Below, piece after piece: positions 1 through 9,596 of a stretch of DNA of 60,644 nt (positions are counted from its first letter, which is position 1; every line of letters starts with the position of its first letter). The DNA is from Neptuniibacter sp. UBA6509 (lineage in GTDB: Bacteria > Pseudomonadota > Gammaproteobacteria > Pseudomonadales > Balneatricaceae), in the NCBI GenBank assembly GCA_002435145.1, contig DJLT01000041.1, positions 1 to 60,644 on the forward strand, in the 5' to 3' direction. The notes below the pieces were generated by a model, which was not told the origin of the DNA, ran no database searches, and saw only the letters and a list, made by a program, of their open reading frames with translations. A program made the translations under genes and the position numbers.

Positions 1-1
1 C

Positions 2-91
2 CCAGTTGCAATGGAAGAAGGCCTACGTTTTGCGATCCGTGAAGGCGGTCGTACAGTAGGTGCTGGCGTTGTATCTAAAATTGTTGAGTAA
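2..91 (+). CDS. tufA: Elongation factor Tu, C-terminal end only
   Basis: The last 29 codons of EF-Tu, the GTPase that delivers aminoacyl-tRNA to the ribosome; the rest lies before the window. The visible residues end in GGRTVGAGVVSKIVE, the conserved end of domain 3. Its place just before the S10 operon matches the str operon order rpsL-rpsG-fusA-tuf of gammaproteobacteria, so this is most likely the tufA copy. It is followed by a terminator, so it is not co-transcribed with rpsJ by default. Confidence 0.95.
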   Translation, partial: PVAMEEGLRFAIREGGRTVGAGVVSKIVE

Positions 92-105
92 TACTCAGCA
101 ATAAT

Positions 106-133
106 AAAAAGCCCTCCTGTGTGAGGGCTTTTT
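106..133 (+). terminator. Rho-independent terminator after tufA
   Basis: A perfect 6-bp stem GCCCTC/GAGGGC with a 6-nt loop, preceded by five A and followed by five T. It closes the str operon about 15 bp after the tuf stop codon and separates it from the S10 promoter. Confidence 0.9.
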
Positions 134-195
134 AGTTTTTAGAGTTTGGTTGGCAGGGTGTTGACTGATAATTGAGCAAAATTGTCAATCTGGTG

Positions 196-224
196 TTGAC
201 CTGAGGGTTGTGTGCCAGTAGAAT
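196..224 (+). promoter_or_regulatory. Candidate S10 operon promoter
   Basis: TTGACC at 196-201 and TAGAAT at 219-224 with exactly 17 bp between them, a good sigma-70 match. Transcription would start near 231, giving a leader of about 67 nt before rpsJ, shorter than the leader of about 170 nt known from Escherichia coli. A second TTGACT at 161-166 has no good -10 partner. Confidence 0.65.
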
Positions 225-230
225 TTGCGT

Positions 231-265
231 CCCCCTTAATGTAGGGGGAGGTCGGCATTGTGCCG
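231..265 (+). promoter_or_regulatory. S10 leader hairpins
   Basis: Two stem-loops lie between the predicted start site and rpsJ: CCCCCT/AGGGGG (231-236 with 243-248) and CGGCA/TGCCG around a TTG loop (253-265). In enteric bacteria the S10 leader binds L4 for autoregulation; whether these shorter hairpins do so is inference. Confidence 0.4.
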
Positions 266-297
266 TTAATAAAATTTTTTGGAAATGTGTGATCGAA

Positions 298-609
298 ATG
301 CAGAATCAGAAAATTCGTATTCGTCTGAAAGCCTTTGATCATCGCTTGATCGACTCTTCTGCGCAGGAAATCGTAGATACTGCAAAGAGAACTGGCGCTC
401 AAGTACGTGGTCCGATCCCACTTCCTACTCGCAAAGAACGTTTTACAGTTCTGGTTTCTCCTCACGTGAATAAAGATGCACGTGATCAGTATGAAATCCG
501 TACTCATAAGCGTGTTCTAGACATCGTTGAGCCAACTGAAAAAACAGTTGATGCTCTAATGAAACTAGATCTAGCTGCGGGTGTTGAAGTGCAGATCAGC
601 CTTGGCTAA
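298..609 (+). CDS. rpsJ: 30S ribosomal protein S10
   Basis: S10 of the 30S head, also the NusE partner of NusB in antitermination. The frame is open upstream to 208, but ATG at 298 ([15 protein letters not shown]) gives 103 residues, exactly the usual length, and matches the family N-terminus. The ribosome binding site is weak (GGA about 14 nt upstream). First gene of the S10 operon; the following 118 bp to rplC (610-727) hold an AT-rich stretch and no recognisable gene. Confidence 0.97.
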   Translation: MQNQKIRIRLKAFDHRLIDSSAQEIVDTAKRTGAQVRGPIPLPTRKERFTVLVSPHVNKDARDQYEIRTHKRVLDIVEPTEKTVDALMKLDLAAGVEVQISLG

Positions 610-727
610 AGGCAACTGCGCAGAATTAATATTAATTAATGAAGCGCTTATTTAGTGTGGAATGCTCTGGGAAGGGCAGCCGTAGTGGGTAACAGCCCCG
701 TACACAACTGGCAAGAGGTTTTAAAAA

Positions 728-1366
728 ATGTCTGTAGGTTTAATCGGACGTAAAGCGGGTATGACTCGCGTCTTCACTGAAGACGGCGTATCCGTGCCAG
801 TCACCGTCATCGAAGTGGAACCGAACCGCGTTACTTCTGTTAAAACAGAAGAAACTGACGGCTATGCAGCAGTGCAGGTTACTACTGGTTCTAAAAAGGC
901 TAATACCCTTTCTAAGCCAGAAGCTGGTAACTTCGCAAAAGCTGGTGTAGAAGCTGGTCGCGGTTTATGGGAGTTCCGCCTGTCGGGTGGCGACGAAGTC
1001 AACGTTGGTGATGAGCTGACTGTTGCGCGCTTCGAAGCTGGTCAGAAAGTAGATGTAACTGGTCAATCTAAAGGTAAAGGCTTTCAGGGCGGTGTTAAGC
1101 GCTGGAACTTTGCTATGCAAGATGCGACTCATGGTAACTCTCTTTCTCATCGTGCTCCGGGTTCAATCGGTCAATGTCAAACTCCTGGTCGTGTTTGGAA
1201 AGGCAAAAAGATGGCAGGGCAGATGGGTAATGTTCAGGTAACTGTTCAAACTCTTGAAGTCGTGCGTGTTGATGCTGAACGTAACCTGTTATTGATCAAG
1301 GGTGCTGTTCCAGGCGCAACTGGCGGTGACGTAATCGTTAAACTAGCTGTTAAAGCTGGCGCCTAG
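728..1366 (+). CDS. rplC: 50S ribosomal protein L3
   Basis: L3, an early assembly protein that reaches towards the peptidyl transferase centre. At 212 residues it has family length. The central extension carries [20 protein letters not shown]; the Gln at about residue 151 corresponds to the residue methylated by PrmB in E. coli. A clear AGAGG site lies upstream of the ATG. The gap to rplD is only 10 bp, as expected in the S10 operon. Confidence 0.98.
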   Translation: MSVGLIGRKAGMTRVFTEDGVSVPVTVIEVEPNRVTSVKTEETDGYAAVQVTTGSKKANTLSKPEAGNFAKAGVEAGRGLWEFRLSGGDEVNVGDELTVARFEAGQKVDVTGQSKGKGFQGGVKRWNFAMQDATHGNSLSHRAPGSIGQCQTPGRVWKGKKMAGQMGNVQVTVQTLEVVRVDAERNLLLIKGAVPGATGGDVIVKLAVKAGA

Positions 1367-1376
1367 GGGGTTTGAA

Positions 1377-1982
1377 ATGAATCTGAATTTAGCTGGAGCT
1401 AAAGGTTCGGTGGAAGTTTCCGAACTTGCTTTTGGTAAAGAATTCAACGAAACGCTAGTCCATCAAGTAGTTACTGCTTATATGGCTGGCGGTCGTCAAG
1501 GTACTAAAGCACAGAAAAACCGTTCTGCGGTTTCTGGTGGAGGTGCTAAACCATGGCGTCAGAAAGGTACTGGCCGTGCGCGTGCGGGAACAAGTCGTTC
1601 TCCAATATGGCGTGCCGGTGGTGTTACTTTTGCTGCACAGCCTCGCGACCATTCTCAGAAAGTTAACAAGAAAATGTACCGCGCAGCTTTGCGTTGCATC
1701 TTCTCTGAGTTGGTTCGTCAGGATCGCCTGGTTGTAGTTGAAGATTTCGCTATGGAATCTCCAAAAACAAAACAGTTTGTAGCTAAGCTGAATGAGCTTG
1801 AGCTGACTAACGCGCTGCTGGTTACTGAAGAAGTAGAGCAGAACTTGTTCCTTGCTGCACGCAACGTTCCACATGTGGACGTACGTGATGCTGCAGGAGT
1901 TGATCCAGTTTCACTGGTTGGCTTCGATAAGGTTCTAGTTACTGTTGCTGCTCTGAAGAAAATCGAGGAGAAGTTGGCATGA
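1377..1982 (+). CDS. rplD: 50S ribosomal protein L4
   Basis: L4 (201 residues), which lines the peptide exit tunnel. The conserved loop with [19 protein letters not shown] is present near residues 62-80. In E. coli L4 also represses its own operon by acting on the S10 leader; that leader is short here. The stop codon overlaps the rplW start by 4 bp (ATGA), implying translational coupling. Confidence 0.98.
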   Translation: MNLNLAGAKGSVEVSELAFGKEFNETLVHQVVTAYMAGGRQGTKAQKNRSAVSGGGAKPWRQKGTGRARAGTSRSPIWRAGGVTFAAQPRDHSQKVNKKMYRAALRCIFSELVRQDRLVVVEDFAMESPKTKQFVAKLNELELTNALLVTEEVEQNLFLAARNVPHVDVRDAAGVDPVSLVGFDKVLVTVAALKKIEEKLA

Positions 1983-2275
1983 AACAGGAACGCATTTATC
2001 AAGTGCTGCTGGGTCCGCACATCTCCGAGAAAGCTACTATCGTAGCTGATGGTTCTCAGCAGGTTGTTTTTCGTGTAGCAAAAGACGCTACTAAACCGGA
2101 AATCAAGACAGCAGTTGAAGAATTGTTTAACGTCAAAGTTAAAGGCGTGAACGTTCTTAATGCTAAGGGCAAGACCAAGCGTACACAGCGTGGTCTAGGC
2201 AAGCGTAGCGATGTGCGTAAAGCATATGTTGCACTGGCTGATGGCTCTGAGATTGATTTCTTGGGTGGCGAGTAA
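1979..2275 (+). CDS. rplW: 50S ribosomal protein L23
   Basis: L23 (98 residues), at the tunnel exit where trigger factor and SRP dock. The family N-terminus ([18 protein letters not shown]) is followed by the basic loop [18 protein letters not shown]. It starts inside the last codons of rplD and is followed 15 bp later by rplB. Confidence 0.98.
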   Translation: MKQERIYQVLLGPHISEKATIVADGSQQVVFRVAKDATKPEIKTAVEELFNVKVKGVNVLNAKGKTKRTQRGLGKRSDVRKAYVALADGSEIDFLGGE

Positions 2276-2290
2276 TAGAGGGTTTATACA

Positions 2291-3118
2291 ATGGCAGTGA
2301 CTAAAACTAAGCCGACCTCTGCTGGACGCCGTCATGTAGTGACAGTGACTAACTCTGAGCTACACAAGGGCAAGCCTTACGCGCCTCTTGTTGAGAAGAA
2401 GAGCAAAAGTGGTGGTCGTAACCATCATGGTCGCATCACTACTCGTCATGTTGGCGGTGGGCACAAGCAGCAGTACCGTGTAATAGATTTCCGTCGTAAC
2501 AAAGACGGTATTCCAGCGACAGTTGAACGCTTGGAATATGATCCTAACCGTTCCGCGCATATCGCACTTGTTGTATATGCAGACGGTGAGCGTCGTTACA
2601 TCATCGCACCTAAAGGCGTTTCTGCGGGCACACAGATTATTTCTGGTGACTCAGTAGAAATTAAGCCTGGTAATACTATGCCGATTCGCAACGTACCAGT
2701 GGGTTCTGTAATCCATTGCGTTGAGTTGAAGCCTGGTAAAGGTGCTCAGATTGCTCGTTCTGCGGGTACATCTGCACAGTTGGTAGCACGTGAAGGTGCT
2801 TACGCAACTCTACGTCTGCGTTCAGGCGAGATGCGTAAAGTTCTTGTTGAATGTCGCGCTACTCTGGGTGAAGTGAGCAACAGTGAACACTCCTTGCGTC
2901 AGCTGGGTAAAGCTGGTGCTACGCGCTGGCGTGGTGTTCGACCTACTGTACGTGGTGTTGCGATGAACCCAGTTGATCACCCACATGGTGGTGGTGAAGG
3001 TCGTACTTCTGGTGGCCGTCATCCGGTTTCTCCATGGGGTCTTCCGACTAAGGGTTATAAAACTCGTAAGAACAAGCGTACTGATAAGTTAATTGTACGC
3101 CGTCGTAACGCTAAGTAA
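2291..3118 (+). CDS. rplB: 50S ribosomal protein L2
   Basis: L2 (275 residues), needed for subunit joining and peptidyl transfer. The C-terminal signature [20 protein letters not shown] contains the conserved His near the active centre. Length is family-typical (E. coli 273). Part of the S10 operon between rplW and rpsS. Confidence 0.98.
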   Translation: MAVTKTKPTSAGRRHVVTVTNSELHKGKPYAPLVEKKSKSGGRNHHGRITTRHVGGGHKQQYRVIDFRRNKDGIPATVERLEYDPNRSAHIALVVYADGERRYIIAPKGVSAGTQIISGDSVEIKPGNTMPIRNVPVGSVIHCVELKPGKGAQIARSAGTSAQLVAREGAYATLRLRSGEMRKVLVECRATLGEVSNSEHSLRQLGKAGATRWRGVRPTVRGVAMNPVDHPHGGGEGRTSGGRHPVSPWGLPTKGYKTRKNKRTDKLIVRRRNAK

Positions 3119-3130
3119 GAGGATACAGCT

Positions 3131-3406
3131 GTGCCACGTTCACTTAAGAAAGGTCCATTTATCGACCTTCACTTGTTGAAAAAGGTAGAAGCTGCGATTG
3201 ACAGCAACGAGCGTCGTCCGATTAAAACTTGGTCACGTCGTTCTACGATTTTTCCGAATTTCGTAGGTCTTACAATTGCAGTACACAACGGCCGTCAGCA
3301 TGTTCCGGTATTTGTTACCGAAGACATGGTTGGTCATAAATTGGGCGAGTTTGCCGTGACACGTACATACCGTGGACACGTAGTAGACAAAAAAGCCAAG
3401 CGATAA
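3131..3406 (+). CDS. rpsS: 30S ribosomal protein S19
   Basis: S19 (91 residues) of the 30S head, which contacts S13. It begins [19 protein letters not shown] after the initiator Met. The start codon is GTG at 3131, with GAGGA about 8 nt upstream; no ATG fits the family N-terminus. Confidence 0.97.
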   Translation: MPRSLKKGPFIDLHLLKKVEAAIDSNERRPIKTWSRRSTIFPNFVGLTIAVHNGRQHVPVFVTEDMVGHKLGEFAVTRTYRGHVVDKKAKR

Positions 3407-3414
3407 GGAGTTAG

Positions 3415-3747
3415 ATGATGGAAGTTGCCGCTAAGCACATGGGCGCCCGCATCTCTGCACAGAAAGCGAGACTGGTTTGTGACCAGATCCGTGGTAAATC
3501 TGTCGGTGAAGCTCTGAACATCCTGGCGTTTAGTCCAAAAAAAGGTGCGGATCTTGTCAAGAAAGTATTAGAGTCAGCTATTGCTAACGCAGAGCATAAC
3601 GATGGTGCAGATATTGATGAGCTACACGTTTCTACGGTTTTTGTTGATGAAGCAATGACGATGAAGCGTATTAAGCCGCGTGCGAAAGGTCGTGCTGATA
3701 GAATTTTGAAGCGCTCCTGCCACATCACTGTAAAAGTGGCCGACTAA
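3415..3747 (+). CDS. rplV: 50S ribosomal protein L22
   Basis: L22 (110 residues from the first ATG, 109 from the second at 3418), which reaches into the exit tunnel by its beta hairpin; the hairpin sequence [18 protein letters not shown] is seen. The AAGGAG site at 3405-3410 fits either adjacent ATG. It follows rpsS by 8 bp. Confidence 0.97.
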   Translation: MMEVAAKHMGARISAQKARLVCDQIRGKSVGEALNILAFSPKKGADLVKKVLESAIANAEHNDGADIDELHVSTVFVDEAMTMKRIKPRAKGRADRILKRSCHITVKVAD

Positions 3748-3770
3748 GCTGACAGCTAGGAGAGTTCGTT

Positions 3771-4451
3771 ATGGGTCAGAAAGTACATCCGACCGGTATT
3801 CGTCTCGGTATTGTTAAAGATCACACTTCTGTGTGGTATGCAGACAAGTCCGAGTACGCAAGCAAGTTGCTAAATGATCTAGAAGTACGTGAGTACCTAG
3901 ACAAGCAGCTTGTAAAAGCATCTGTTAGCCGCATCGAGATCGAGCGTCCTGCACAGAATGCTAAAATTACCATCCACACTGCCCGTCCAGGCATCGTGAT
4001 TGGTAAAAAAGGCGAAGATGTTGAGAAACTACGTAACACTGTATCAGAGATGATGGGTGTTCCAGTTCACATCAACATTGAAGAAATTCGTAAGCCAGAG
4101 CTAGACGCACGCTTGGTAGCCCAAGGTGTTGCTAGTCAGCTAGAGCGTCGTGTTATGTTCCGTCGTGCTATGAAGCGCGCAGTACAAAACGCAATGCGTC
4201 TTGGTGCCAAGGGTATCAAGATTCAGCTGGGTGGTCGTCTAGGTGGTGCCGAGATTGCTCGTAGTGAGTGGTATCGTGAAGGCCGTGTGCCATTGCACAC
4301 ATTACGTGCTGATATCGATTACGCAACTTACGAAGCGCACACTACATACGGTGTGATCGGCGTTAAAGTCTGGATCTTCAAGGGTGAAGTTCTTGGTGGC
4401 ATCGAACAGGTGCGTGCTGAGAAAAATGCGCCTAAGAAGAAAGGTAAGTGA
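3771..4451 (+). CDS. rpsC: 30S ribosomal protein S3
   Basis: S3 (226 residues), part of the mRNA entry site. The KH domain core [16 protein letters not shown] is visible near residues 64-80, and the C-terminal domain carries [20 protein letters not shown]. The end is basic (NAPKKKGK). Preceded by an AGGAGAG binding site. Confidence 0.98.
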   Translation: MGQKVHPTGIRLGIVKDHTSVWYADKSEYASKLLNDLEVREYLDKQLVKASVSRIEIERPAQNAKITIHTARPGIVIGKKGEDVEKLRNTVSEMMGVPVHINIEEIRKPELDARLVAQGVASQLERRVMFRRAMKRAVQNAMRLGAKGIKIQLGGRLGGAEIARSEWYREGRVPLHTLRADIDYATYEAHTTYGVIGVKVWIFKGEVLGGIEQVRAEKNAPKKKGK

Positions 4452-4462
4452 GGTAGACGCCG

Positions 4463-4876
4463 ATGCTACAACCTAAACGTCTTAAGTTCCGCAAAATGAT
4501 GAAAGGTCGCAACCGCGGCCTAGCACAACGCGGTAGCACTGTAAGTTTTGGTGAATTTGCACTGAAAGCGACCGGTCGTGGTCGTATCACTGCACGTCAG
4601 ATCGAAGCAGCGCGTCGTACCATGACACGTCACGTTAAGCGTGGTGGTAAAATCTGGATTCGTGTTTTCCCAGATAAGCCAATCTCTAAGAAACCGCTTG
4701 AAGTACGTATGGGTAAAGGTAAGGGTGCAGTTGAGTATTGGGTTGCTCAGATTAAGCCTGGTAAGGTTCTGTTCGAAATGAGCGGTGTACCTGAAGAGCT
4801 AGCTTCTGAAGCATTCACGCTTGCTGCTGCTAAATTGCCTGTTGCTACAACCATTGTTAAGCGGACGGTGATGTAA
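4463..4876 (+). CDS. rplP: 50S ribosomal protein L16
   Basis: L16 (137 residues), near the A site and needed for late 50S assembly. It starts [19 protein letters not shown]; the conserved Arg in the VAxRTM-type segment ([21 protein letters not shown]) is present. Its stop overlaps the start of rpmC by one base (TAATG). Confidence 0.98.
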   Translation: MLQPKRLKFRKMMKGRNRGLAQRGSTVSFGEFALKATGRGRITARQIEAARRTMTRHVKRGGKIWIRVFPDKPISKKPLEVRMGKGKGAVEYWVAQIKPGKVLFEMSGVPEELASEAFTLAAAKLPVATTIVKRTVM

Positions 4877-5067
4877 TGAAAGCAATTGAACTACGTGAAA
4901 AGTCCGTTGATGAGCTTCAGCAGGAGCTATTGGGTCTTCTAAAAGAGCAGTTTAATCTGCGCATGCAGAAGACTACTGGTCAGCTAGCACAGAACCACCT
5001 GTTAGGTCAGGTTCGTCGTGACATTGCTCGTGTGAAGACAATACTCAACGAAAAGGCAGGTAACTAA
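4876..5067 (+). CDS. rpmC: 50S ribosomal protein L29
   Basis: L29 (63 residues), a small helical hairpin at the tunnel exit beside L23. Typical pattern: [14 protein letters not shown] at the start and [17 protein letters not shown] in the second helix. It shares one base with rplP and is followed by rpsQ after 2 bp. Confidence 0.97.
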   Translation: MKAIELREKSVDELQQELLGLLKEQFNLRMQKTTGQLAQNHLLGQVRRDIARVKTILNEKAGN

Positions 5068-5069
5068 GT

Positions 5070-5333
5070 ATGAGCGCCGAAAAACGTACTCGAACTGTTA
5101 CTGGTCGCGTTGTAAGCGACAAGATGGATAAAACCATCACAGTTCTAGTTGAGCGTAAAGAGAAGCATCCGATCTACGGAAAATTCATGAAGCGCTCTTC
5201 TAAACTGCATGCTCACGATGAGAAAAATGAGTGCCAGCAAGGTGACCTAGTTACCATCGCTGAAACTCGTCCTCTGTCCAAGAATAAATCTTGGGCGCTT
5301 GTTCGTATTGAAGAGCGTGCAGCAAAGGTGTAA
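5070..5333 (+). CDS. rpsQ: 30S ribosomal protein S17
   Basis: S17 (87 residues), an OB-fold protein that organises 16S helices in the body. The motif [18 protein letters not shown] is followed by the [20 protein letters not shown] loop. Last gene of the S10 operon by E. coli convention; a hairpin and a 74-bp gap separate it from rplN. Confidence 0.98.
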   Translation: MSAEKRTRTVTGRVVSDKMDKTITVLVERKEKHPIYGKFMKRSSKLHAHDEKNECQQGDLVTIAETRPLSKNKSWALVRIEERAAKV

Positions 5334-5362
5334 ACTATTGCGCCTTTGCTCCATTAGCCGGT

Positions 5363-5381
5363 CCGTCCGATTATCGGGCGG
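5363..5381 (+). promoter_or_regulatory. Stem-loop between the S10 and spc operons
   Basis: CCGTCCGA and TCGGGCGG form an 8-bp stem (one G-U pair) around a 3-nt loop. There is no T run after it, so it is not a standard terminator. It lies at the S10/spc junction, where it could serve in RNA processing or regulation. Confidence 0.45.
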
Positions 5382-5407
5382 CCCTCTAAATGTTTATGGA
5401 GTAGACC

Positions 5408-5776
5408 ATGATTCAAACTGAATCTATGCTTGATGTCGCTGATAACAGCGGTGCTAAGCGAGTACAGTGTATTAAGGTCCTTGGTGGTTCACACCGCCGC
5501 TACGCTTCTGTAGGTGACATTATTAAAGTCACTGTTAAAGAAGCGATTCCTCGCGGTAAGGTGAAGAAAGGCCAAGTACTTAACGCCGTAGTGGTACGTA
5601 CCCGTAAAGGTGTTCGTCGTTCTGATGGCTCAGTAATCCGCTTTGACACAAACTCAGCGGTTTTATTGAACGCAAGCGACGCGCCTATCGGTACTCGTAT
5701 CTTTGGCCCAGTGACGCGTGAACTTCGCAGTGAGAAGTTCATGAAAATCATTTCCCTGGCGCCTGAAGTGCTATAA
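5408..5776 (+). CDS. rplN: 50S ribosomal protein L14
   Basis: L14 (122 residues), at the 30S-50S interface. The family sequence [17 protein letters not shown] at the start and [13 protein letters not shown] near the end are both present. First gene of the spc operon by E. coli convention. It has a TATGGAG binding site, and is followed by a strong hairpin before rplX. Confidence 0.98.
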   Translation: MIQTESMLDVADNSGAKRVQCIKVLGGSHRRYASVGDIIKVTVKEAIPRGKVKKGQVLNAVVVRTRKGVRRSDGSVIRFDTNSAVLLNASDAPIGTRIFGPVTRELRSEKFMKIISLAPEVL

Positions 5777-5780
5777 AGAT

Positions 5781-5796
5781 CGAACATTTATGTTCG
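5781..5796 (+). other. Small perfect hairpin after rplN
   Basis: CGAACA-TTTA-TGTTCG forms a perfect 6-bp stem 4 bp after the rplN stop codon, just before the larger hairpin at 5805-5838. Its role is unknown. Confidence 0.4.
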
Positions 5797-5804
5797 GTTT
5801 ATGT

Positions 5805-5838
5805 AAAAACGCTAACACTGTAAAGTGTTGGCGTTTTT
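5805..5838 (+). terminator. Terminator-like hairpin inside the spc operon
   Basis: A 15-bp stem with one G-T pair (AAAAACGCTAACACT with AGTGTTGGCGTTTTT) around a 4-nt loop, ending in five T. It has the form of a bidirectional intrinsic terminator but lies between rplN and rplX, with rplX starting 38 bp later in the same direction. It may attenuate or process the spc transcript. Confidence 0.7.
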
Positions 5839-5876
5839 GAGCATGAGAGGGTAGCAGGAAGCGATATAGGTAAATT

Positions 5877-6191
5877 ATGCGCAAAATTAAACGTGACGAT
5901 GAAGTAATTGTCATCGCAGGAAAAGATAAGGGCAAGCGTGGCAGTGTCATGCGTGTTCTGGACGATCGTTTGATCGTTTCTGGTATCAACATGGTGAAGA
6001 AGCACACTAAGCCAAACCCAATGTTGGGCAAGGCCGGTGGCATCGTTGAAAAAGAAGCGGCTATTGCTGTTTCTAATGTAGCTATCTTCAACCCGCAGAC
6101 TGGTAAGGGCGATCGTGTAGGCTTCAAAATTCTTGAAGACGGCACTAAATCTCGCATCTTCAAGTCTACCGGCGAAATCATTGGCGGATAA
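5877..6191 (+). CDS. rplX: 50S ribosomal protein L24
   Basis: L24 (104 residues), an assembly initiator with a KOW domain: the sequence [19 protein letters not shown] lies at residues 6-24. ATG at 5877 gives family length. The upstream gap of 100 bp from rplN is longer than others in this operon and holds a terminator-like hairpin. Confidence 0.98.
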   Translation: MRKIKRDDEVIVIAGKDKGKRGSVMRVLDDRLIVSGINMVKKHTKPNPMLGKAGGIVEKEAAIAVSNVAIFNPQTGKGDRVGFKILEDGTKSRIFKSTGEIIGG

Positions 6192-6205
6192 GGGGAGCTG
6201 ATATC

Positions 6206-6745
6206 ATGTCTAGATTAAAAGCGCTTTATAACGATTCCGTTAAGCAGCAGCTTAAAGATGAGCTGAACTGCCCTAACGTTATGGCTGTTCCACGTTTGAC
6301 TAAAATCACTCTTAATATGGGTGTTGGTGAAGCTCTTGGCGACAAGAAACAGCTAGAAAATGCTGTTGCAGATATGACTGCAATTGCAGGTCAGAAACCT
6401 GTTGTTTGTCTGGCACGTAAATCTATCGCGGGCTTCAAAGTTCGTGAAGGTTGGCCGATTGGCTGTAAGGTTACTCTACGCGGTGAGCGTATGTGGGAAT
6501 TCCTTGATCGTTTGGTAGATATTTCTATCCCACGTGTTCGTGACTTCCGTGGCCTGAACCCAAAATCATTTGATGGTCGTGGCAACTACAGCATGGGTGT
6601 TAAAGAGCAGATTATCTTCCCTGAAATCGAATTCGATAAGGTAGATAAAATGCGTGGTATGGATATTACTATCACGACGACTGCTCAGAATAATGATGAG
6701 GGTCGCGCTCTGTTGACTGCCCTTAACTTCCCATTCCGTAAGTGA
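6206..6745 (+). CDS. rplE: 50S ribosomal protein L5
   Basis: L5 (179 residues), which binds 5S rRNA and contacts the P-site tRNA. Conserved segments: [36 protein letters not shown] and [18 protein letters not shown]. In E. coli the S8 repressor site is at the rplE start; I could not verify such a fold here. Confidence 0.98.
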   Translation: MSRLKALYNDSVKQQLKDELNCPNVMAVPRLTKITLNMGVGEALGDKKQLENAVADMTAIAGQKPVVCLARKSIAGFKVREGWPIGCKVTLRGERMWEFLDRLVDISIPRVRDFRGLNPKSFDGRGNYSMGVKEQIIFPEIEFDKVDKMRGMDITITTTAQNNDEGRALLTALNFPFRK

Positions 6746-6757
6746 TAGGCAAACATC

Positions 6758-7063
6758 ATGGCTAAAGAATCTATGAAGGCACGCGAAGATAAACGTGCAA
6801 AGTTAGTTGCTAAGTTCGCTGTAAAGCGTGCTGAACTAAAAGCAATTATTAGTAGCCCTAACTCATCTGAAGATGAGATCTGGGATGCGGCGATGGCTCT
6901 TCAGAAGCTACCACGCGATTCCAGCAAGTCTCGTCAGCGTAATCGTTGTCAGGTTACAGGTCGTCCACACGGTGTTTACCGTAAGTTCGGTCTTAGCCGT
7001 AACAAGTTACGTGAAGCAGCAATGCGCGGTGATGTTCCGGGTCTGAAAAAGGCTAGCTGGTAA
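6758..7063 (+). CDS. rpsN: 30S ribosomal protein S14 (zinc-independent form)
   Basis: S14 (101 residues) of the 30S head. It is the long form without the paired CxxC zinc ligands; only one Cys is seen, in [19 protein letters not shown]. The protein ends GLKKASW as usual. An 82-bp gap with a perfect stem-loop follows, before rpsH. Confidence 0.97.
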   Translation: MAKESMKAREDKRAKLVAKFAVKRAELKAIISSPNSSEDEIWDAAMALQKLPRDSSKSRQRNRCQVTGRPHGVYRKFGLSRNKLREAAMRGDVPGLKKASW

Positions 7064-7115
7064 TATCCAGTTAGTAAAATGGTAAGCACGATGGTCTGGC
7101 CCTTTTGGGGTACCG

Positions 7116-7132
7116 CATTGTGCTGCACAATG
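7116..7132 (+). promoter_or_regulatory. Perfect stem-loop before rpsH
   Basis: CATTGTG-CTG-CACAATG is a perfect 7-bp stem ending at the edge of the rpsH ribosome binding site (AGGAAG). It could affect rpsH translation. There is no T run, so it is not a terminator. Confidence 0.45.
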
Positions 7133-7145
7133 AGGAAGTAAATGC

Positions 7146-7538
7146 ATGAGCATGCAAGATACTCTAGCGGATATGTTTACTCGTATTCGTAATGGTCATA
7201 TGGCTGAAAAGCAGGCCGTATCCATGCCGTCTTCCAAAGTAAAAGTATCAATTGCTGAAGTTCTTAAGGACGAAGGTTACATCACTGAATACTCAGTTGA
7301 AGGCGATGTAAAACCAGTTCTGAACATCGAGCTAAAATACTTTGAAGGAAAGCCGGTTATTGAAGAGATAAAACGCGTTAGTCGTCCAGGTTTGCGTATC
7401 TACAAGAACGCAAACGAGTTGCCACAAGTATCAAATGGCCTTGGCGTAGCGATTATCTCTACAAGCAAAGGTGTAATGGCTGACCGCGCAGCACGTAGTG
7501 CTGGTGTTGGTGGCGAAGTAATCTGCACGGTATTCTAA
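7146..7538 (+). CDS. rpsH: 30S ribosomal protein S8
   Basis: S8 (130 residues), a primary 16S binder and, in E. coli, the spc operon repressor. It starts [17 protein letters not shown], matching the family; the C-terminal signature includes [20 protein letters not shown] and the end EVICTVF. ATG at 7146 lies 13 bp after the stem-loop at 7116-7132. Confidence 0.98.
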   Translation: MSMQDTLADMFTRIRNGHMAEKQAVSMPSSKVKVSIAEVLKDEGYITEYSVEGDVKPVLNIELKYFEGKPVIEEIKRVSRPGLRIYKNANELPQVSNGLGVAIISTSKGVMADRAARSAGVGGEVICTVF

Positions 7539-7549
7539 GAGGTATTTCA

Positions 7550-8083
7550 ATGTCACGTATTGCGAAAAGCCCCGTAGTTGTACCTGCAGGTGTTGAAGTT
7601 AAGATTGACGGTCAGTCCGTTAATGTTAAAGGTAAGAATGGCCAGCTTTCTATGGACGCACATTCTTCAGTATCCGTTGTTCTTGAAGAAGACGGTGTGA
7701 AGTTTGCTCCCCTAGAAAACTCTAAGCTGTCTCTTGCTCTGTCTGGTACTACTCGCTCACTTGTTAATAACATGGTTATTGGCGTGTCCGAAGGCTTCAA
7801 GAAAACTCTTGAGCTACAAGGTGTTGGTTATCGTGCTGCTGCTAAAGGCAAAGTGCTTAACCTAAGTCTTGGTTTCTCACACCCAATCGATTACGAACTA
7901 CCAGAAGGTATTTCTGCTGAGACTCCTAACGTAACTACAGTTATCTTGTCAGGTGCTGACAAGCAAACTCTAGGACAGGTAGCAGCTGAAATTCGCGCGT
8001 TCCGTCCACCAGAGCCTTATAAAGGTAAGGGTGTTCGTTATGCTGATGAGTATGTTCGCCGTAAAGAAGCGAAGAAAAAGTAA
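7550..8083 (+). CDS. rplF: 50S ribosomal protein L6
   Basis: L6 (177 residues), near the factor-binding region. The two repeated domains of the family can be seen; the second contains [21 protein letters not shown] and ends [20 protein letters not shown], the usual C-terminal signature. Confidence 0.98.
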   Translation: MSRIAKSPVVVPAGVEVKIDGQSVNVKGKNGQLSMDAHSSVSVVLEEDGVKFAPLENSKLSLALSGTTRSLVNNMVIGVSEGFKKTLELQGVGYRAAAKGKVLNLSLGFSHPIDYELPEGISAETPNVTTVILSGADKQTLGQVAAEIRAFRPPEPYKGKGVRYADEYVRRKEAKKK

Positions 8084-8096
8084 ATAGGGCAGGGTT

Positions 8097-8447
8097 ATGA
8101 ACACTAAGAAACAATCTCGTATTCGTCGTGCTCGCCGCTCCCGTTGCAAAATGCGTGAGTTAGGTGCAACACGTCTGTGCGTTACACGCACACCGCGTCA
8201 TATCTACGCTCAGGTTATCTCTGCAGATGGTGGACAGGTCCTAGCGGCTGCATCAACTGTAGAAAAAGATCTACGCGAGTCAACAGGCGGTAACGTATCT
8301 GCTGCTGAAAAGGTTGGTACTTTGATTGCACAGCGTGCTAAAGAAGCTGGTGTATCTGAAGTAGCATTCGACCGTTCTGGTTACCAGTATCACGGTCGTG
8401 TTAAAGCTTTGGCTGATGCAGCCCGCGAAGGCGGCCTGGAATTCTAA
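8097..8447 (+). CDS. rplR: 50S ribosomal protein L18
   Basis: L18 (116 residues), which with L5 and L25 binds 5S rRNA. The basic N-terminus ([20 protein letters not shown]) and the C-terminal [20 protein letters not shown] motif are typical. It lies 13 bp after rplF and 11 bp before rpsE. Confidence 0.98.
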   Translation: MNTKKQSRIRRARRSRCKMRELGATRLCVTRTPRHIYAQVISADGGQVLAAASTVEKDLRESTGGNVSAAEKVGTLIAQRAKEAGVSEVAFDRSGYQYHGRVKALADAAREGGLEF

Positions 8448-8458
8448 AGGGATCGAAT

Positions 8459-8959
8459 ATGTCAAATCATGATCAGAAAGACGGCGATCTGCAGGAAAAG
8501 CTGGTTCAGGTTAACCGCGTCGCTAAAGTAGTTAAAGGTGGTCGTATCTTCGGCTTTACCGCTCTTACAGTAGTTGGAGATGGTAAAGGTCGTGTAGGAT
8601 TCGGTCGTGGTAAAGCTCGTGAAGTTCCTGCTGCTATTCAAAAAGCAATGGAACAAGCTCGTCGTAACATGGTTTCAGTTGAACTGAACGGCGATACGTT
8701 GCAGTACCCAATCAAAGCACGTCACGGTGCTTCTAAAGTTTACATGCAGCCTGCTTCACAGGGTACTGGTGTAATCGCCGGTGGTGCGATGCGTGCAGTT
8801 CTTGAATTGGCAGGTGTCCATAACGTACTAGCTAAGTGCTATGGCTCTACTAATCCAGTGAACGTTGTTCGTGCGACTGTTAAAGGTCTATCTGCAATGA
8901 AATCTCCGGATGATGTTGCAGCTAAGCGTGGCAAGTCCGTAGAAGACATTCTGGGGTAA
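8459..8959 (+). CDS. rpsE: 30S ribosomal protein S5
   Basis: S5 (166 residues), at the mRNA entry and decoding region. It shows the double-stranded RNA binding-like segment [20 protein letters not shown] and the glycine-rich [18 protein letters not shown], then [18 protein letters not shown]. Length matches E. coli S5. Confidence 0.98.
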   Translation: MSNHDQKDGDLQEKLVQVNRVAKVVKGGRIFGFTALTVVGDGKGRVGFGRGKAREVPAAIQKAMEQARRNMVSVELNGDTLQYPIKARHGASKVYMQPASQGTGVIAGGAMRAVLELAGVHNVLAKCYGSTNPVNVVRATVKGLSAMKSPDDVAAKRGKSVEDILG

Positions 8960-8965
8960 TCGAAA

Positions 8966-9145
8966 ATGGCTAACACTGTAAAAGTAACATTGGTACGTAG
9001 CCCTATCGGTACTCTTCCTAACCACAAATTGTGCGTTAAGGGTCTTGGTCTACGCCGTATTGGACACACAGTTGAAGTAGAAGATACTCCATCTGTCCGT
9101 GGCATGATAAACAAAGTTAACTACATGGTTCGTGTAGAAGACTAA
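8966..9145 (+). CDS. rpmD: 50S ribosomal protein L30
   Basis: A short gene of 59 codons between rpsE and rplO, read as [20 protein letters not shown] at the start and ending NYMVRVED. This matches L30 in length and sequence ([30 protein letters not shown]). It starts 6 bp after the rpsE stop, the usual spc operon place. Confidence 0.97.
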   Translation: MANTVKVTLVRSPIGTLPNHKLCVKGLGLRRIGHTVEVEDTPSVRGMINKVNYMVRVED

Positions 9146-9161
9146 TAAGGGAGTTCACAAC

Positions 9162-9596
9162 ATGCGTCTGAACACTCTAAGCCCAGCAGACGGTTCACGT
9201 AAAGCACCTAAGCGTGTTGGTCGTGGTATCGGTTCTGGCCTGGGTAAGACTTGTGGCCGCGGTCACAAAGGTCAGAAATCCCGCTCTGGCGGATCAGTAA
9301 AACCAGGTTTTGAAGGCGGTCAGATGCCTTTGCAGCGTCGTCTGCCTAAGTTTGGTTTTACTTCTCGTATTGCTCGTTATGTTACTGAGATTCGTCTTGG
9401 TGAACTTGCGAAAATCGAGTCAGAAGTAATTGATCTTGAAGCTTTGAAAGCTGCAGATATCATCAAGCAGGAAATTAAAACTGCCAAAGTGATTCTGTCT
9501 GGTGAGATCACTAAGGCTGTCACCGTTAAAGGTCTTAAAGTGACTAAAGGTGCACAGGCTGCTATCGAAGCTGCTGGCGGTAAAGTCGAGGCGTAA
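9162..9596 (+). CDS. rplO: 50S ribosomal protein L15
   Basis: L15 (144 residues), a late assembly protein with a long glycine-rich N-terminal tail ([20 protein letters not shown]) and a globular C-terminal part. It has a GGGAG binding site. The secY start codon follows its stop codon directly (TAAATG), suggesting coupling. Confidence 0.98.
   Translation: MRLNTLSPADGSRKAPKRVGRGIGSGLGKTCGRGHKGQKSRSGGSVKPGFEGGQMPLQRRLPKFGFTSRIARYVTEIRLGELAKIESEVIDLEALKAADIIKQEIKTAKVILSGEITKAVTVKGLKVTKGAQAAIEAAGGKVEA

Noticed and set aside
139-507. Open frame on the minus strand opposite the S10 leader and rpsJ
   Set aside because: Mirror frame of a ribosomal protein gene; no binding site and no recognisable protein features.
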